DNA of 64,000 nucleotides from Petrolisthes cinctipes (Eukaryota > Arthropoda > Malacostraca > Decapoda > Porcellanidae): contig JAWQEG010000074.1 in assembly GCA_033782935.1 (NCBI GenBank), positions 930,001-994,000 of the forward strand, read 5' to 3'. Each line of letters opens with the position of its first letter. The stretch's first letter is position 1. Under the pieces are notes generated by a model. The model was not told the DNA's origin, did not search any database, and saw nothing but the letters and a program-made list of their open reading frames with translations. This document shows, piece after piece, positions 1 through 12,479 of this stretch. Position numbers and translations under genes: made by a program.

Positions 1-1142
1 ACTCCTACTTTGGCTATTTACATTTATAGAGTGTTCCTGTCTATTGAAATTATGAACCTGTAAAGATGACGAAAGTAGAGAATAACCAGAGGTTTATCTT
101 TCCCCCGGCCAACGAGGGTTCAACCGCCGATTTTACAGCTGGTTAGCATATTTCTCGAATTTGGCTGGAGAGCAAGAAGTGCTGGGACAAAATTAAGGAA
201 AATTGCTCCTAACATATAGGAATAAAAGTAACCATAGGAAATTTTTTAAATAGTCTCATTGTCTTTCCCAGCTCATTTTACCTATACTTGACTGCATTTC
301 AACCCAACCATACTTAATCTAACCTAACTGAACGGATTGCATTGACCAGGTCAGAATTGAAAAATATGCCTCCGAATAGGGGTCCCTCTGAGTGTGCAGT
401 GTGTTTTAAGATGTGATCTCGGGCACGGACGCGAATATTTTATATTTATTTATAATGCAAGTAAATCTTGGTTTAATCACGTGTTCTGTCTGACTTTTAC
501 TAGGAGCTAATTTTCTTTAGGATTATTACACATACAGCATGATATCGGTAATGTCAATTTAGACACATTCTTCTTTAATTTGTGTAGCTAACGTTATCCA
601 TTCATTACTTGATGATTCGAGAGAAAGATACACAGAATATGCGAGAGGGATAGTTTCGGAGTAATTTCATAATTCGTAGGATTTATGGTAACGGGTAATA
701 CAATAAACAAAGTATTAAAAATCTTTAGGATTTTATCATTATAAGGAGTCGTTACTCTGAAACACTCATCAAATACTGACTGGCAAACTACATTCCTAGC
801 TAAAGTAATGACCCTACGTATCCGTTTGCTCAACCGGTGCCTTCCAGTGAACTTCACCTTGCCCACCTACTTTCCAAAACTTCGCCCTTCTCTTCCCCAC
901 AGCCACACACCGTTATCTCTGGAATAAATCAATCATTATGTGAACGATGTGCGAATTTAGTAAAACACCTACTGTTATGCACACACTATTTTTCACTACA
1001 AAAGGTTAATTAGCAAAAATCGGGGTAATCTATTAGGAGGTTAAACACACGTTTGGTCGCTAGGAGTGATCCATCTTCCCCATTCAGGTGTGGCTTCTAA
1101 ACAAACATAACCCAGTTAATATAACAATCAATGCCAGTTGAT
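1..1142. other. No gene seen
   Basis: AT-rich sequence without a recognisable product. A 90-codon open frame on the minus strand (594-866) has no motif I know and no coding signature. A short run of AACC/AACCTAAC around 300-335 resembles diverged arthropod telomere-type repeats but is too short to mean more. Confidence 0.5.
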
Positions 1143-1155
1143 TATCATTGGCAAA
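1143..1155. repeat. Left target-site duplication of G copy 1
   Basis: TATCATTGGCAAA here is repeated exactly at 1461-1473, on the other side of the G insertion. This is the 13-bp duplication expected of target-primed reverse transcription. Confidence 0.85.
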
Positions 1156-1460
1156 TTGATTGATTGATTGATTGATTTTTGGCGCTGCAACATCGAGATC
1201 ATATAGCGCTAGAAGAAGGTGATAGAAGAGGTGGGACAGCAAGCAGGAAGGAAATAGAAAGAAAAGAGACAGTTGAATAACTGAAAGAGATTGGCTGGGG
1301 CCGAAGGGGCGCCAAAACCCTTAAAGTATTGCCCTCTATCACTACCGGCAATACCCCCCTACGGGGTCTAAAGGAGAAAGGGAGTAGAGGTGGAGATGAG
1401 GGAAAGGTGAAGAAAGAACAGGATAAGAAAAGTGAAAAAGTTAGAAGGAGGTGAAGAATC
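1156..1460 (-). mobile_element. Family G non-LTR/SINE-like 3' end, copy 1
   Basis: A 305-bp insertion bounded by an exact 13-bp target duplication. Read on the minus strand it ends in a hairpin (AGCGCTATATGATCTCG...TTGCAGCGCC) followed by a (TCAA)n tail, which on the plus strand is the run of ATTG units at 1156-1178. Its body carries the family signature 'gggggtattgcc...ggcaatactttaagggttttggcgccccttcgg'-like stretch, read on the minus strand, which recurs at 3190, 10672 and 41342. No coding capacity is visible, so it is either a severely 5'-truncated LINE or a SINE that borrows element A's 3' end. Confidence 0.8.
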
Positions 1461-1473
1461 TATCATTGGCAAA
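1461..1473. repeat. Right target-site duplication of G copy 1
   Basis: Exact second copy of TATCATTGGCAAA (first at 1143-1155), flanking the G insertion. Confidence 0.85.
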
Positions 1474-1819
1474 AGATCACATATTTCGACACTTATGTGT
1501 TTAACGTGGAATGTCAAGGAGTCAGGGCCGGTCCCGCATAGTCATTTTGTTAGATTCCTCCCCAAACACACTCGTAAGCCTTCGTTATTTCCCAAAAGCT
1601 GAGTATACCTATTCACCAAAACTATCAAGCACTAGTATTATTACAATATCTGTAAACTTTATTCATCAGGTTAATCCAATAAATCAGTCAAAAGTCATTT
1701 ACACAGTTTAGATTCTTTCGTTTGGGCGCTAACAAACTACAACGAACAACTGTGGAATTGGTCCTAAATCTCCATACGATTTCATATCTAAATAGACTGG
1801 ATAAGATAAGATAGTGTTC

Positions 1820-1823
<4 letters not shown>

Positions 1824-1888
<65 letters not shown>

Positions 1889-1902
1889 CAGTACACTTTA
1901 AC

Positions 1903-1949
<47 letters not shown>

Positions 1950-1965
1950 AGGGAGAGAGTGAGAA
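1824..1965. repeat. (GA)n microsatellite, two blocks
   Basis: GA runs at about 1824-1885 and 1905-1965, the second grading into GGGAGA units, separated by about 20 unique bases. The open frame on the minus strand that reads as a Leu/Ser repeat is only a translation of this microsatellite. Confidence 0.95.
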
Positions 1966-3189
1966 GGAGTATTTAGTAATGAAGGAATTTTACTATGCAT
2001 GTAATACACTGTAACGTGACTTACAAATAAAATACAAAATCAGAGGTGAACATCAAATAATGCCTACCAAAATATGATGGCCAAAGCAAACAACCTATCT
2101 GCTCGATCTGCTCGAGTTGGTAGAAAAACAAGAAAACAAGGCAATGTTGCATGCTAAACATGAAATCCATTAAGAAGAAATATTCACTGTTCAGGCTACG
2201 AACAACTTTACCTTAGCTTCACCTGATCATTGTGTAATATAGTTGTTAAATTTCCATAATAGCATTCCTCAACCACTCTGCCTGAGAGCTCATGACTCAT
2301 TGGCACGAGCATAGATGTTTCCCGAAACTTCAACCCTGCAGTCCACATTCCTTCCACAACTACACAGCGCCATCTATGGAATGAACTTTGAGGCAGGGTC
2401 ATGTTCACTACAGAGGGAGAGTGTTGACGATCCGTATAATTTTCGACCACACACACACACTGCTGCCACATCTGCGATCTCTCGATACTGGGTGGCCCAG
2501 TCGGAACTGTAACAGACTGTACCTGATCTTGGATGATATCATAGATTACCCTCCACGAGCCATTTCTTCCACCACTAATGAACAACAGACTCCGAAACTC
2601 CGAGTTCACCGGTCTATTAGGGGCATTCATTCCACCTTCTTTCATTCCGATAATTCTACCTCTCAGAGTTAATTGGTCGTGAAGTCTGTCCATTTGGGGT
2701 GCTGAATGCTGATATAATTCTTGCTGCTGCTGACTGCATGGAGACCCGGTTACTTTGCCACCAAGCCATAAAGGTCATACCCTCATACTTCGGTTTCGAA
2801 ATTGGTATAGACAACACTGTTTTAACTATGATTTGAAACCGAAGCAAATACCCTCAATGTGGGAAGAGTTTGAGTTAGCGGTCAGGACATACAACTTTGT
2901 TTGCATATTAGAAAAGTTCTTATGGGTGATAAGGCCGTTCCTCTTACCTGATTTTACATAGATATCAGTGCTTATTGCCGATAAAATTTGCATTGATACT
3001 TAGTACTGTAGTGATGATAATTGGTTTTATTAGCAAGGTTATTGCATCACAATATTGTCTGGTCTGCTACCATTGTTAATTATTCACCCAGAACCCATCA
3101 CTTACTCGTATTATATTCAGAATACAGCTGCGTTCAACCGTTTCCGTGTTTCTCTCCGCGTTATATATCTTTTGGTCTCTCTTCTTAAT
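1966..3189. other. Unassigned stretch with one unsupported open frame
   Basis: No recognised family. The longest open frame is 161 codons on the minus strand (2208-2693). It contains no domain I recognise, and overlapping frames on both strands are similarly open, so I do not call a gene. A decayed exon cannot be excluded. Confidence 0.4.
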
Positions 3190-3345
3190 TAACTTCCCGT
3201 AGGAGGTATTGCCTGCAGAGTTGCGGACAATATGATAAGGAACCCTTCGGTCTCCAACGATTCTCGTTTTTTTCCTGTTCCTCCGTTCCACCAAGCTATT
3301 CCCTTCGTGCTTGCTGTACCACCTCTCTATCACCTATAGAGTCTT
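3190..3345 (+). mobile_element. Degenerate family G fragment, copy 2
   Basis: A plus-strand stretch matches the body of family G: a 'cccgtagg.ggtattgcctg' motif, then 'aacccttcggtctcc', then a pyrimidine-rich stretch and 'gtgcttgctgtaccacctctctatcacc', in the same order as in the copies at 1156-1460 (complement) and 10672-10872. The terminal hairpin and the (TCAA)n tail are absent and no target duplication is evident, so this is the oldest or most eroded copy in the window. Confidence 0.6.
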
Positions 3346-4015
3346 ACAGACATAGGTCGATTTTTTATTTTCATTCTCTTCAAACAATCTCTCTTTCACT
3401 TGTAATTGCAACCAGTAAGTAGCTTAGTATGGAATTGTAAAAGCTCGATTTTTGTCCCCTTACTTTACTCTTGAATATTACTATTTTTACTCTACTCTTG
3501 GAGGGAAACAAAAACCCACTGCCTTTAACAAAGAAAAAAAAAAAAAAAAACTAGTGTATGCTACAACTCTATCCTATAGCTGTATCAACCTGGTCTGGAA
3601 AAAAAAACAAGATACCGATGAGGAACAGGACTTGCCTTGCGTATACCAAAAATAAATCATACAAAGGACAAGTCCAGCTCCTCTCCAGTACTGGGTAAAC
3701 ACTGCCACCACTAGACCAACGTCGATCAGAGGAACCAAGTGAGCACACACACCGGAAGGGTAGCGTAACGTTACGTTAAGAAGGCTCGCGAGTAAGCAAC
3801 CCAGAATACAGTTCCAACGGGGGTACGATCAGTGATTGGAATTAATAATCTACTACAATCTATAAAGGAACACAGTCTATTTGTTACATCGGTGACGAAA
3901 ATACTCAGACAATTATAAACCCGTTTATTTTATCAATCTATTATTATATGAGAACAAAACAATACAATAATAATCTCTTTTCCCCTCTCCCTATCTAATA
4001 TCTCCTACTCCCCTT

Positions 4016-4062
4016 TCTGTCAACTTGGATAGGAACAATTCCTTGTCTCTCCAGTTGACAGA
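4016..4062. repeat. R1 internal hairpin unit 1
   Basis: A 10-nt arm TCTGTCAACT pairs with AGTTGACAGA 27 nt downstream. An inner, bulged pairing (AGGAA with TTCCT) extends the stem. The unit recurs at 4144-4190, a period of 128 bp, and twice again in the other R1 copy. Confidence 0.75.
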
Positions 4063-4143
4063 GCTAACTCACATAAATCCAAAAATAAACAATTGTTACT
4101 ATTAATATTCCCCCCTCCCTTAATACAGTTCCTAATCCCTTTT

Positions 4144-4190
4144 TCTGCCAACTAGGACAGGAAAAAGTCCGTGTCTCGCCAGTTGACAGA
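4144..4190. repeat. R1 internal hairpin unit 2
   Basis: Second unit of the tandem hairpin. One mismatch has entered the left arm (TCTGCCAACT), while the right arm AGTTGACAGA is unchanged; the G.C to G.A-type loss suggests decay rather than covariation in this copy. Confidence 0.7.
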
Positions 4191-5229
4191 GCTAAGTACA
4201 TATAAAAAAAAATATTACATTAAGTGTCCCCCCTCCCTTAATACCCCAAATAATCCCTAATAATCAATTTTGCACAACAAGGCCGAAAAAGGGTGGAGCC
4301 TAGACCTACCCCTACCAACAAGGACCCCATCTCACCACTACAGTCCCCTTCCCTACGCTTGGTAGCCCTCCCTTACTGATACACACGTGATATTAGGCGT
4401 TTACATGCAGTATATTACACATAAATACGTACACACACAACCTTGTATACACCGTGTACAGTGCGTAGTACTGTGTATACGCACACTGTACTCAAGTGGG
4501 ACGTGTTTTTCTGTCTTGTGTGTGCTATCAGTGTCACACCTGATACAGGGCAGCTGGCTGCCTGGGCGAACAGTTTATCTGAGAAGCTGATAAACTGGAT
4601 TGCTGCCTTCATGGAGACACAAGCCAAAATACACATAGGCCTACACGAATGTATACATGCAGTCGTGTATACACAAGGAGTTTCTCGCATCTCTCTGCTG
4701 TCTACTATACTCCAGGAGAGTCTAGACAGACAAAATTACACTGAAATACGTTTATTATCATTGAAAACCACTTAGACGCATTGTTTAGGTGTTTATTTAC
4801 ATGTTTAGAGCGTACGCAGAGCGTATGAAGTTTTCTTTCATGCGTTTCAGGGGATACTATTTTATTTATTTTCGGACTTTGACGCTCTGTCATACGCAAA
4901 CGCGTACACCTAGGAGGCTCCCGTTTTCAGTTCCTGGTGTGTAAATTCAAGTTCTTTCATTCTGTAAGAACAAAATTTGCTTACATAAAAGTTGAAAATT
5001 GACCCCCAGAAGTCGGCTGGGGGTGAAAGAAAAAAGAAAAAAAGGTCGGTCCTAAGGGGTTAAGCAAAGTAGTGACCACTCTCATCTCAATTTCTGGTAA
5101 ATCCATCAGTTCTACCCTTTCTGGTGTATATATTATACATAACATGATTTAAACATATTAGTGAGCTCAAATACATTGCCTTCTCCCTTGTTTAAAGTTT
5201 TATATTACTGTAATTTACATATTCAAGGC

Positions 5230-7080
<1,851 letters not shown>

Positions 7081-7093
7081 ATACAACAGGTGT
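7081..7093. repeat. Target-site duplication of element B (3' side)
   Basis: ATACAACAGGTGT here is repeated exactly at 9690-9702, defining both ends of the element B insertion. Confidence 0.88.
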
Positions 7094-7191
7094 TTTTTTT
7101 TTATTATTATTAATTGCGTCGTAGCGTCAATCATCAGGCATACAACAATACATACGGGTAGGCGGGACCCATGAGAATCAAATGACTACAC

Positions 7192-7222
<31 letters not shown>

Positions 7223-7344
7223 TCACGAAAACATAATAGAATGAAGCACAAGAATACAGACAAATATTTACATTATGACCTACTTAAATCCACCAAAACG
7301 AGGGTGGCATACCAGAAATTCCTCCAGAACCTGATGGTTCAGCA

Positions 7345-8583
7345 GGGTCAACAAACCACATCAAGTGGCAGGTCCCGGGGCAGCAAGTGTCGGACAGTGG
7401 GGCAGGCCAGGCAATAGTGCTCTATAGTGTTAGCACGAGGCGCTCGACACAAGTGACACTCAGTGAAGGGAGGCTCACCCTGCATCCCAGCAACCTGCCA
7501 CGGTGGCCGGTAGCCAAGCCTCAAACGAGCAGAGACTACATTGTGCCTCCAAACCATGAGGCCTCGACGACGGTAGGAATATTTGTGACGGCAGACAGAC
7601 TAGTAATGGGTGATGGAGATGCTGAAGGGCCTCTCTGCATCCCTACGTCGCTGTACAGGGAGGAGAGCAGCGGAGCAAACTCTAGAGAGGCAACATGTCA
7701 GGGAGAGAGGACGTCCAACACCACGAGGAGGCAGATGGCAGGCTTCCTTTGCGAGTCTCTCAACCTACATGGGATGGCACCCATAAAAATTTGACAGTCA
7801 ATTTACGATGACGCAATAAGGTCAAAAACGATAAAATCTGCTGAACAACAGTAGGGTGTGTGGGCTGAACACTAGAGAGGGAATGAAGGGCAGTTTGGAG
7901 TCACAAAACATTTCAGCATTCACTCCACGTTGACAAACAAGACTGACAGCATCCAGAATGGCATACAGTTCACACAATGTTGAGCTAGAGTGGTTACAGA
8001 GACGACGGCCAACCCAGCCCCTTGGAGGTCACAACAGGTCAGGCGAGAAAATGGCACAACCTGCTGTACCATCCACCTGCAATGAGCCATCAGTGTAAAG
8101 GCAGTATGGATCTGTGATGGAGGACGTCACTGTTTCTATGTATTCCAGAGCCAACTACCACTGTAGAGAAGGCAGTTCCGACTTGGAAGTAGGTGTGAAG
8201 CTCACATAAGGTGTTGGTAGCATCCACGGAGGGGGCCTTGGAGAGACGTCTGTAACCATTATATCTATATTAAGACTACGGAGCATAGAGGAAACAGACC
8301 TTATAAGAGTACGTCCAGCAGGCAGTATGGGAGGGATAGGGGAGTTTGGTCTAAGAGAAGTCCTGACTAACTGAGAGCAATGGGGTGAAAGATGTGGGAA
8401 ATGGAGGCACTTGACAGTGAAGCAAATAACATTACAATAATTTCTCTCGACTAATGGGGGAAGAGGCAACTCACACTGCATGTTCACTATCCTGGTCGAC
8501 ATTGGACAACTGAGAATTATTCTCATTGCTCTATTCTGAAATTTTTCTAAAGTTTCCAGAGTAGCCTTAGGAAGTTGAATCAA
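7345..8583 (-). pseudogene. Element B RNase H and C-terminal knuckle, broken
   Basis: Downstream of the RT, a thumb-like frame (8155-8583) contains 'KFQNRAMRIIL', typical of the region after the palm in these elements. At about 7930-8110 the complement reads an RNase H: a YTDGS motif with the first catalytic Asp, then a Glu in 'LCELYAILDAV', with a stop between them. The last frame (7348-7557) carries a CHLC...H...C knuckle ('TECHLCRAPRANTIEHYCLA'), the usual ORF2 C-terminal zinc motif. Stops and frameshifts separate all three parts. Confidence 0.75.
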
Positions 8584-8639
8584 AGAAGGGGAGAGGTAAT
8601 CAACAACTGAACGGATAAAATCAATATAGATGGTTCTGG

Positions 8640-9684
8640 CTACTGGGATGGAGATGCCCTAGTTGTTAGTGAGCCAATGAAGTGGTGCAAGTCGGCGCTG
8701 GAGACGACCCAATAAATCCTGGACAATGGGATGGTCTTGAGGTCTGGCAGGGACAATCGGCCAAATATTGACTGGTGCGCCCAGGTAGCGGTACTGGGAA
8801 CACATGGGAATGACAGTCCCTCCAATGGTGACCACTGGCTGAGCTTGAGGAAGGCGGCAGGTGAATATTCTGCTCTTATCTGGGGAGACAATAATGCCAC
8901 AGTGAGAGGAGGCCACAGAGAAGGAGTCAAGAAACCGCTGGAGATCCCTTGGTGAGGTAGAATGAACACAGATATCATCAGCATAGCAAGTAATTGTAGT
9001 TCCAGGAATATCAGGGAGAGAAGTGAGCAACCGATGCATCAGAATAATAAATAACAATGGGCTGAGAACACCACCTTGAGGCGTACCAAGATGAAAACTT
9101 CGCAATGAGCGCACCACTGAAAAACACATGGGAGGTCCTGTTACTCAGGTAGCCCCGAATCCACCGTAGTAGATTACCCTTTATCCCAATGTCAACCAGT
9201 TGATCCAAAATGACGTCTCTATTAGCTACATCGAAGGCACATCGACGGTCACCACACCGTCCCTGAAAAGACGAGAGTACAGGTCGACTAGGCAGTGGTG
9301 TGTGCTCCGTTGGGGAAGGAAACCAAACAGCCATGGAGAAAGGCGATCCTGCTGTCTGTACATGAGACGATTGAGTAAGATTCTCTCCATAACCTTACAA
9401 AAACAGGAAGTAAAGTAAATAGGCCTGAACTTCGCAGTGCCAGGCTTAGGGATGGGTATTATTGTGCTGCTGGTCCAGGCTCGTGGTACACAACCGTCAC
9501 GAAGACAAAAATTGTACAGTCGAAGTAGAGGGTTCCCAGGAACTTGCTGAAGTAGGCACAGCACAGCATAAGTAACACCATCATCACCTTGGGAAGAAGC
9601 TCTACCCCGAGAAAGAGCACGTCGCAACTCCTCCTCAGTTATCTCCTCTGCATCAACGTCATCATCTTGCAACAGAGCAGACAT
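8640..9684 (-). pseudogene. Element B reverse transcriptase, broken
   Basis: Three overlapping minus-strand frames (9226-9684, 9011-9334, 8659-9129) together cover a non-LTR RT. The first has the 'TIIPIPKPG' and 'RPIYFTSCFCKVMERILLNRL' type block, then 'SPWLFGFLPQRST' (RT blocks 1-3). The middle frame has the 'RCAFDVANRDVILDQL' block carrying the first catalytic Asp. The last has 'TPQGGVLSPLLF' and the YADD catalytic motif at about 8974-8985. Frame changes near 9300 and 9100 show two indels. The protein would act as the target-primed polymerase of the element; here it is dead. The ORF's endonuclease half is missing because the copy is 5' truncated. Confidence 0.85.
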
Positions 9685-9689
9685 TAGAC

Positions 9690-9702
9690 ATACAACAGGT
9701 GT
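9690..9702. repeat. Target-site duplication of element B (5' side)
   Basis: Exact second copy of ATACAACAGGTGT; see 7081-7093. It directly abuts the truncated 5' end of the element. Confidence 0.88.
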
Positions 9703-10659
9703 GGCAAAACTTCATATTTTTTACGTATTTGATTCCATGAACCATGTGAATAAACAAAATTCACATTGCTATTACAACCAAATATAGTTTTACTAATGTC
9801 CATTCCATTATTGAAGATAGTATTTATCTGGCAAATTTTCTTTGTATTTGTTACCATGTATATCAATCGATTCGAGGTCATGCACCATGTTTCGGGGTTC
9901 ACTCCTCAGAGAAAAGGAGGAGATGAAAATAATAGTCTGCAGGTTTCCTGTGTTGTATGCTTATATGTCATGTAGTATAAAGGAAGTGACTTCCTACATC
10001 ATTTACATTTACTCTGATACATCAGTCTAACCTTCTGTTCGAGTATAATCATTAGGATTATTGATAAAATATTAATCGATTAATCTCGGTAATACTATTA
10101 TGATTAATAATAATGATCTAGTAGGCGACTCATATATCCAAGAAGGCGACGCTGCCACATCATAGGGTTGGCAAGAGGAGGATGGTGAAGAACTCCTTTC
10201 CGTAATAGTACAGCTCCGGACATATCAAGCGACAACACCCTATCCATCTGCAACTTGGTTCGGTCCTCGTCGGATCTGGCAACAGTTGCAGGTGGAGGGA
10301 GGGGGGATGTTAGTAGGAGAGGAGAGAAAATGTGGGCGGGGCTAATTGGAGGTAATGTGTGAGGGTGAAGAAGCAGCAATCTGGCTGGTGGGAAGGAGGG
10401 AATTCAGGGAAATGAATGATCAGGTAGAGGAGACTTGTGTCAGGAGGAATGAATGAAGTATACACTGTGAAAGGTAGGTGGATATAGGAGAGAAATATGT
10501 GCTGATTTGAGGCGAGGGTGAGGGGGAAGAGGGTACGGTAAGACAAATGAAGGTGATTAGTTCAAAAGTAATAACAAACAAATATTAATTAGAATATCTG
10601 TTACATTTTATCCTTTAAATAAAGGCACTGTCTTTTGTTCACCACCGCAGTGAGATAGA
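9703..10659. other. No gene seen
   Basis: AT-rich to 10100, then a purine-rich stretch (10270-10560) whose minus-strand frames are Pro/Ser/Leu-rich low-complexity translations. I see no motif. Confidence 0.5.
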
Positions 10660-10671
10660 CAACTGATTATT

Positions 10672-10872
10672 TTCCTTTGGATATTAGACAACAAATAATG
10701 ATGTTTACCGACCTTTCGGACCCGAACCTTTCCGCTTTCTGTGTTCAGCTATCCCTGTATTCCTTTTATCCCTCGTGCTTGCCCCGTAGGGGGGGTATTG
10801 CCTGTAATGATGTGGGCAATACTTTAAGGGTTTTGGCGCCCCTTCGGTCCCAGCCACTAGCTTTTAGTTCTT
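10672..10872 (+). mobile_element. Family G copy 3, lacking its 3' hairpin
   Basis: The plus strand carries the G body ('gtgcttgccccgtag...ggtattgcctg', 'ggcaatactttaaggg', 'ggcgccccttcggtcccagcc'). It stops at the internal 'ttcaactg' and lacks the hairpin and (TCAA)n tail. The 12-mer CAACTGATTATT occurs at 10660-10671 and again at 10873-10884, the second overlapping the G-internal CAACTG. This looks like a target duplication made by internal priming. Confidence 0.65.
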
Positions 10873-10991
10873 CAACTGATTATTATCAGCTGAGTTTTGT
10901 AAATAACCCACACGTGATATGATGCGAGTTCTACTTGTGCCTACCATTTCGTCACCCCAAACACAGAGACATAATTATATAATTAGCCATC

Positions 10992-11276
10992 ATGTCTGAC
11001 AGCCGTGCTGAAAACTTTCCCCCAGGAAAAAATGAAGAGCTGCTAACTTCACGGATAAAGAAAGAACTAATGATAATATTACAGGAAGTATTAGAAAGGA
11101 CAGTAATATTTAGGTCCTTTAATTTGATTAACTAGTGTAGTGACTACCAATCCAAAGTTATTGCGTGGAGGGCTGTCACAGAGGCTGTTAATAGTATAAG
11201 TAGTTTACCGAGGGACGTGCAGAAAATCAAGAAAATATGGTGTAGCCTTTAAGTTAAACGTGAAACAATAAGGCAG
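10992..11276 (+). pseudogene. Myb/SANT-like DNA-binding protein remnant
   Basis: From the ATG at 10992 one frame reads a Lys/Glu-rich helix with a 'NFPPGKNEELL' start, a TAG stop at about 11132, and then, still in frame, 'AWRAVTEAVNSI...RDVQKIKKIWCSL' before a second stop (TAA) near 11249. A Trp, a hydrophobic helix, and a 'V.KIKK.W..L' third helix are the layout of the Myb/SANT-like (Myb_DNA-bind_5 type) proteins that are often encoded by PIF/Harbinger transposons and domesticated from them. No transposase or terminal repeats were found nearby, so it is a fragment, either of a Harbinger-type element or of a decayed host gene. Family assignment rests on pattern recognition. Confidence 0.5.
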
Positions 11277-12044
11277 CCAATGAAATAAGATTGTTAAGCC
11301 ATCCCATCGCATGAAGACTATTTAGAGTCAAGTGAAGACAGGATTATTCTATGTATTATTATTCAAGCTTTGGTTTTCTTCTAAATATATTACTTTAGTG
11401 CTTAAGGGATTTTGTTAGTTTATTTTAGTGTTCATGCTTAGTTTTTTATGTTTAAATTCTAGAGAAAGGGTTAAGGAGGGGTGTATTATTTTAACCTCTC
11501 ATCTAACCACCCTAATAAAATTACCCTAACATAATGTTATGCCCTATGATGATTATAATGATTTAATGTTATATCAGGTCAATTTGGCTAAATTCTATAT
11601 TATAAACCCATGGGTTAATTAGATGATTATATTGACATAAGGCAAATATTCACTATTTTCTTGAAAAAGAAATGGAGTACCAATATATTTTCCATTTAAG
11701 GATTAATAAGACAGTAACCTAAGTGGAGAGTATAATTTTTTTAAGTTCATAGCTTACCATATATTAAGATAAATCTCTCTACCTCTGGTAACTGTTTGTT
11801 GTGAATCATAATAATTACTATATTATTTGTTTTTGTGTCATGTTGCTGTGAGATTACAGTATTTGATTTACTTTTTTTTAATTAGTAGCATATATTGATG
11901 AAGTTTCAGTACAGTATAACAAATTAAATGATCAATGTAGTACCAAAGGAGTGCTGCATATAGTACTTCTATAAATAAATTATTCATGAGCATCAATGCA
12001 ATACCTATTAGAAAAGTTTAATAAAAGATAGATTTTTTTCATGA

Positions 12045-12088
<44 letters not shown>

Positions 12089-12478
12089 TTTGTTTTTGCA
12101 AAGACTGATACTGTGTTAACTCAGGTTTCTAATTTCTTTAAACAAACTGTTACTGTATCAAACTCAGGTTCATTTTTAGTGTCTTTATTTTATAAGTTGA
12201 TAGGTTAATGAAATATGGATATAATTATATATAAATTTATTTCTTACAAATATTTTATACCGGCAAAATGTATGGTGTTAGTGTGAGCATTTATTTAAAG
12301 TGAGTCAAAATATATTTCATTCTTCTGATCCCACTTTTCTATAACTCAATGAAGAAAGCCTCACAAGATATTTACACACTGGGCCAACTGTATGTATTGA
12401 ACGTATTGGATATACTCTCCTCTTGTCCTAGGGTTGGTAAATGGAGTGAAGAGGCAAGTTAAAAAGGGGTACCCGCAG
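11277..12478. other. AT-rich stretch without a gene
   Basis: Very AT-rich. It contains an (AT)n run at about 12047-12084. No coding frame of note. It ends at the left edge of the Copia element. Confidence 0.6.
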
Positions 12479-12479
12479 T

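Larger units (their letters stand above)
7094..9689 (-). mobile_element. Element B: 5'-truncated I-like non-LTR retrotransposon
   Basis: A 2.6-kb insertion bounded by an exact 13-bp duplication. Read on the minus strand it starts inside the reverse transcriptase N-terminus, continues through the RT palm, an RNase H domain and a Cys/His knuckle, and ends with AATAATAATAAAAAAAA. RNase H downstream of RT and a TAA/A-rich tail are features known from the I clade. (AC/GC)n microsatellite DNA at about 7186-7222 lies in the 3' untranslated part. Element B is clearly distinct in sequence from element A. Several frameshifts and stops make it inactive. Confidence 0.85.

Noticed and set aside
300..335. 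Telomere or telomere-proximal DNA from TTAGG-like runs
   Set aside because: Runs here and at 29.2, 55.1 and 63.9 kb are short, diverged and interspersed with unique or minisatellite DNA, not long homogeneous arrays.
1818..2009. Ser/Leu-repeat open frame on the minus strand
   Set aside because: Translation of the (GA)n microsatellite.
2208..2693. 161-codon minus-strand frame as a host exon
   Set aside because: No recognisable domain, no splice or codon-use evidence, and equally open overlapping frames on the plus strand.
4100..4260. CRISPR-like repeat array in R1
   Set aside because: Only two units, each a hairpin with identical flanks, inside a dispersed eukaryotic repeat; there are no spacers of regular length.
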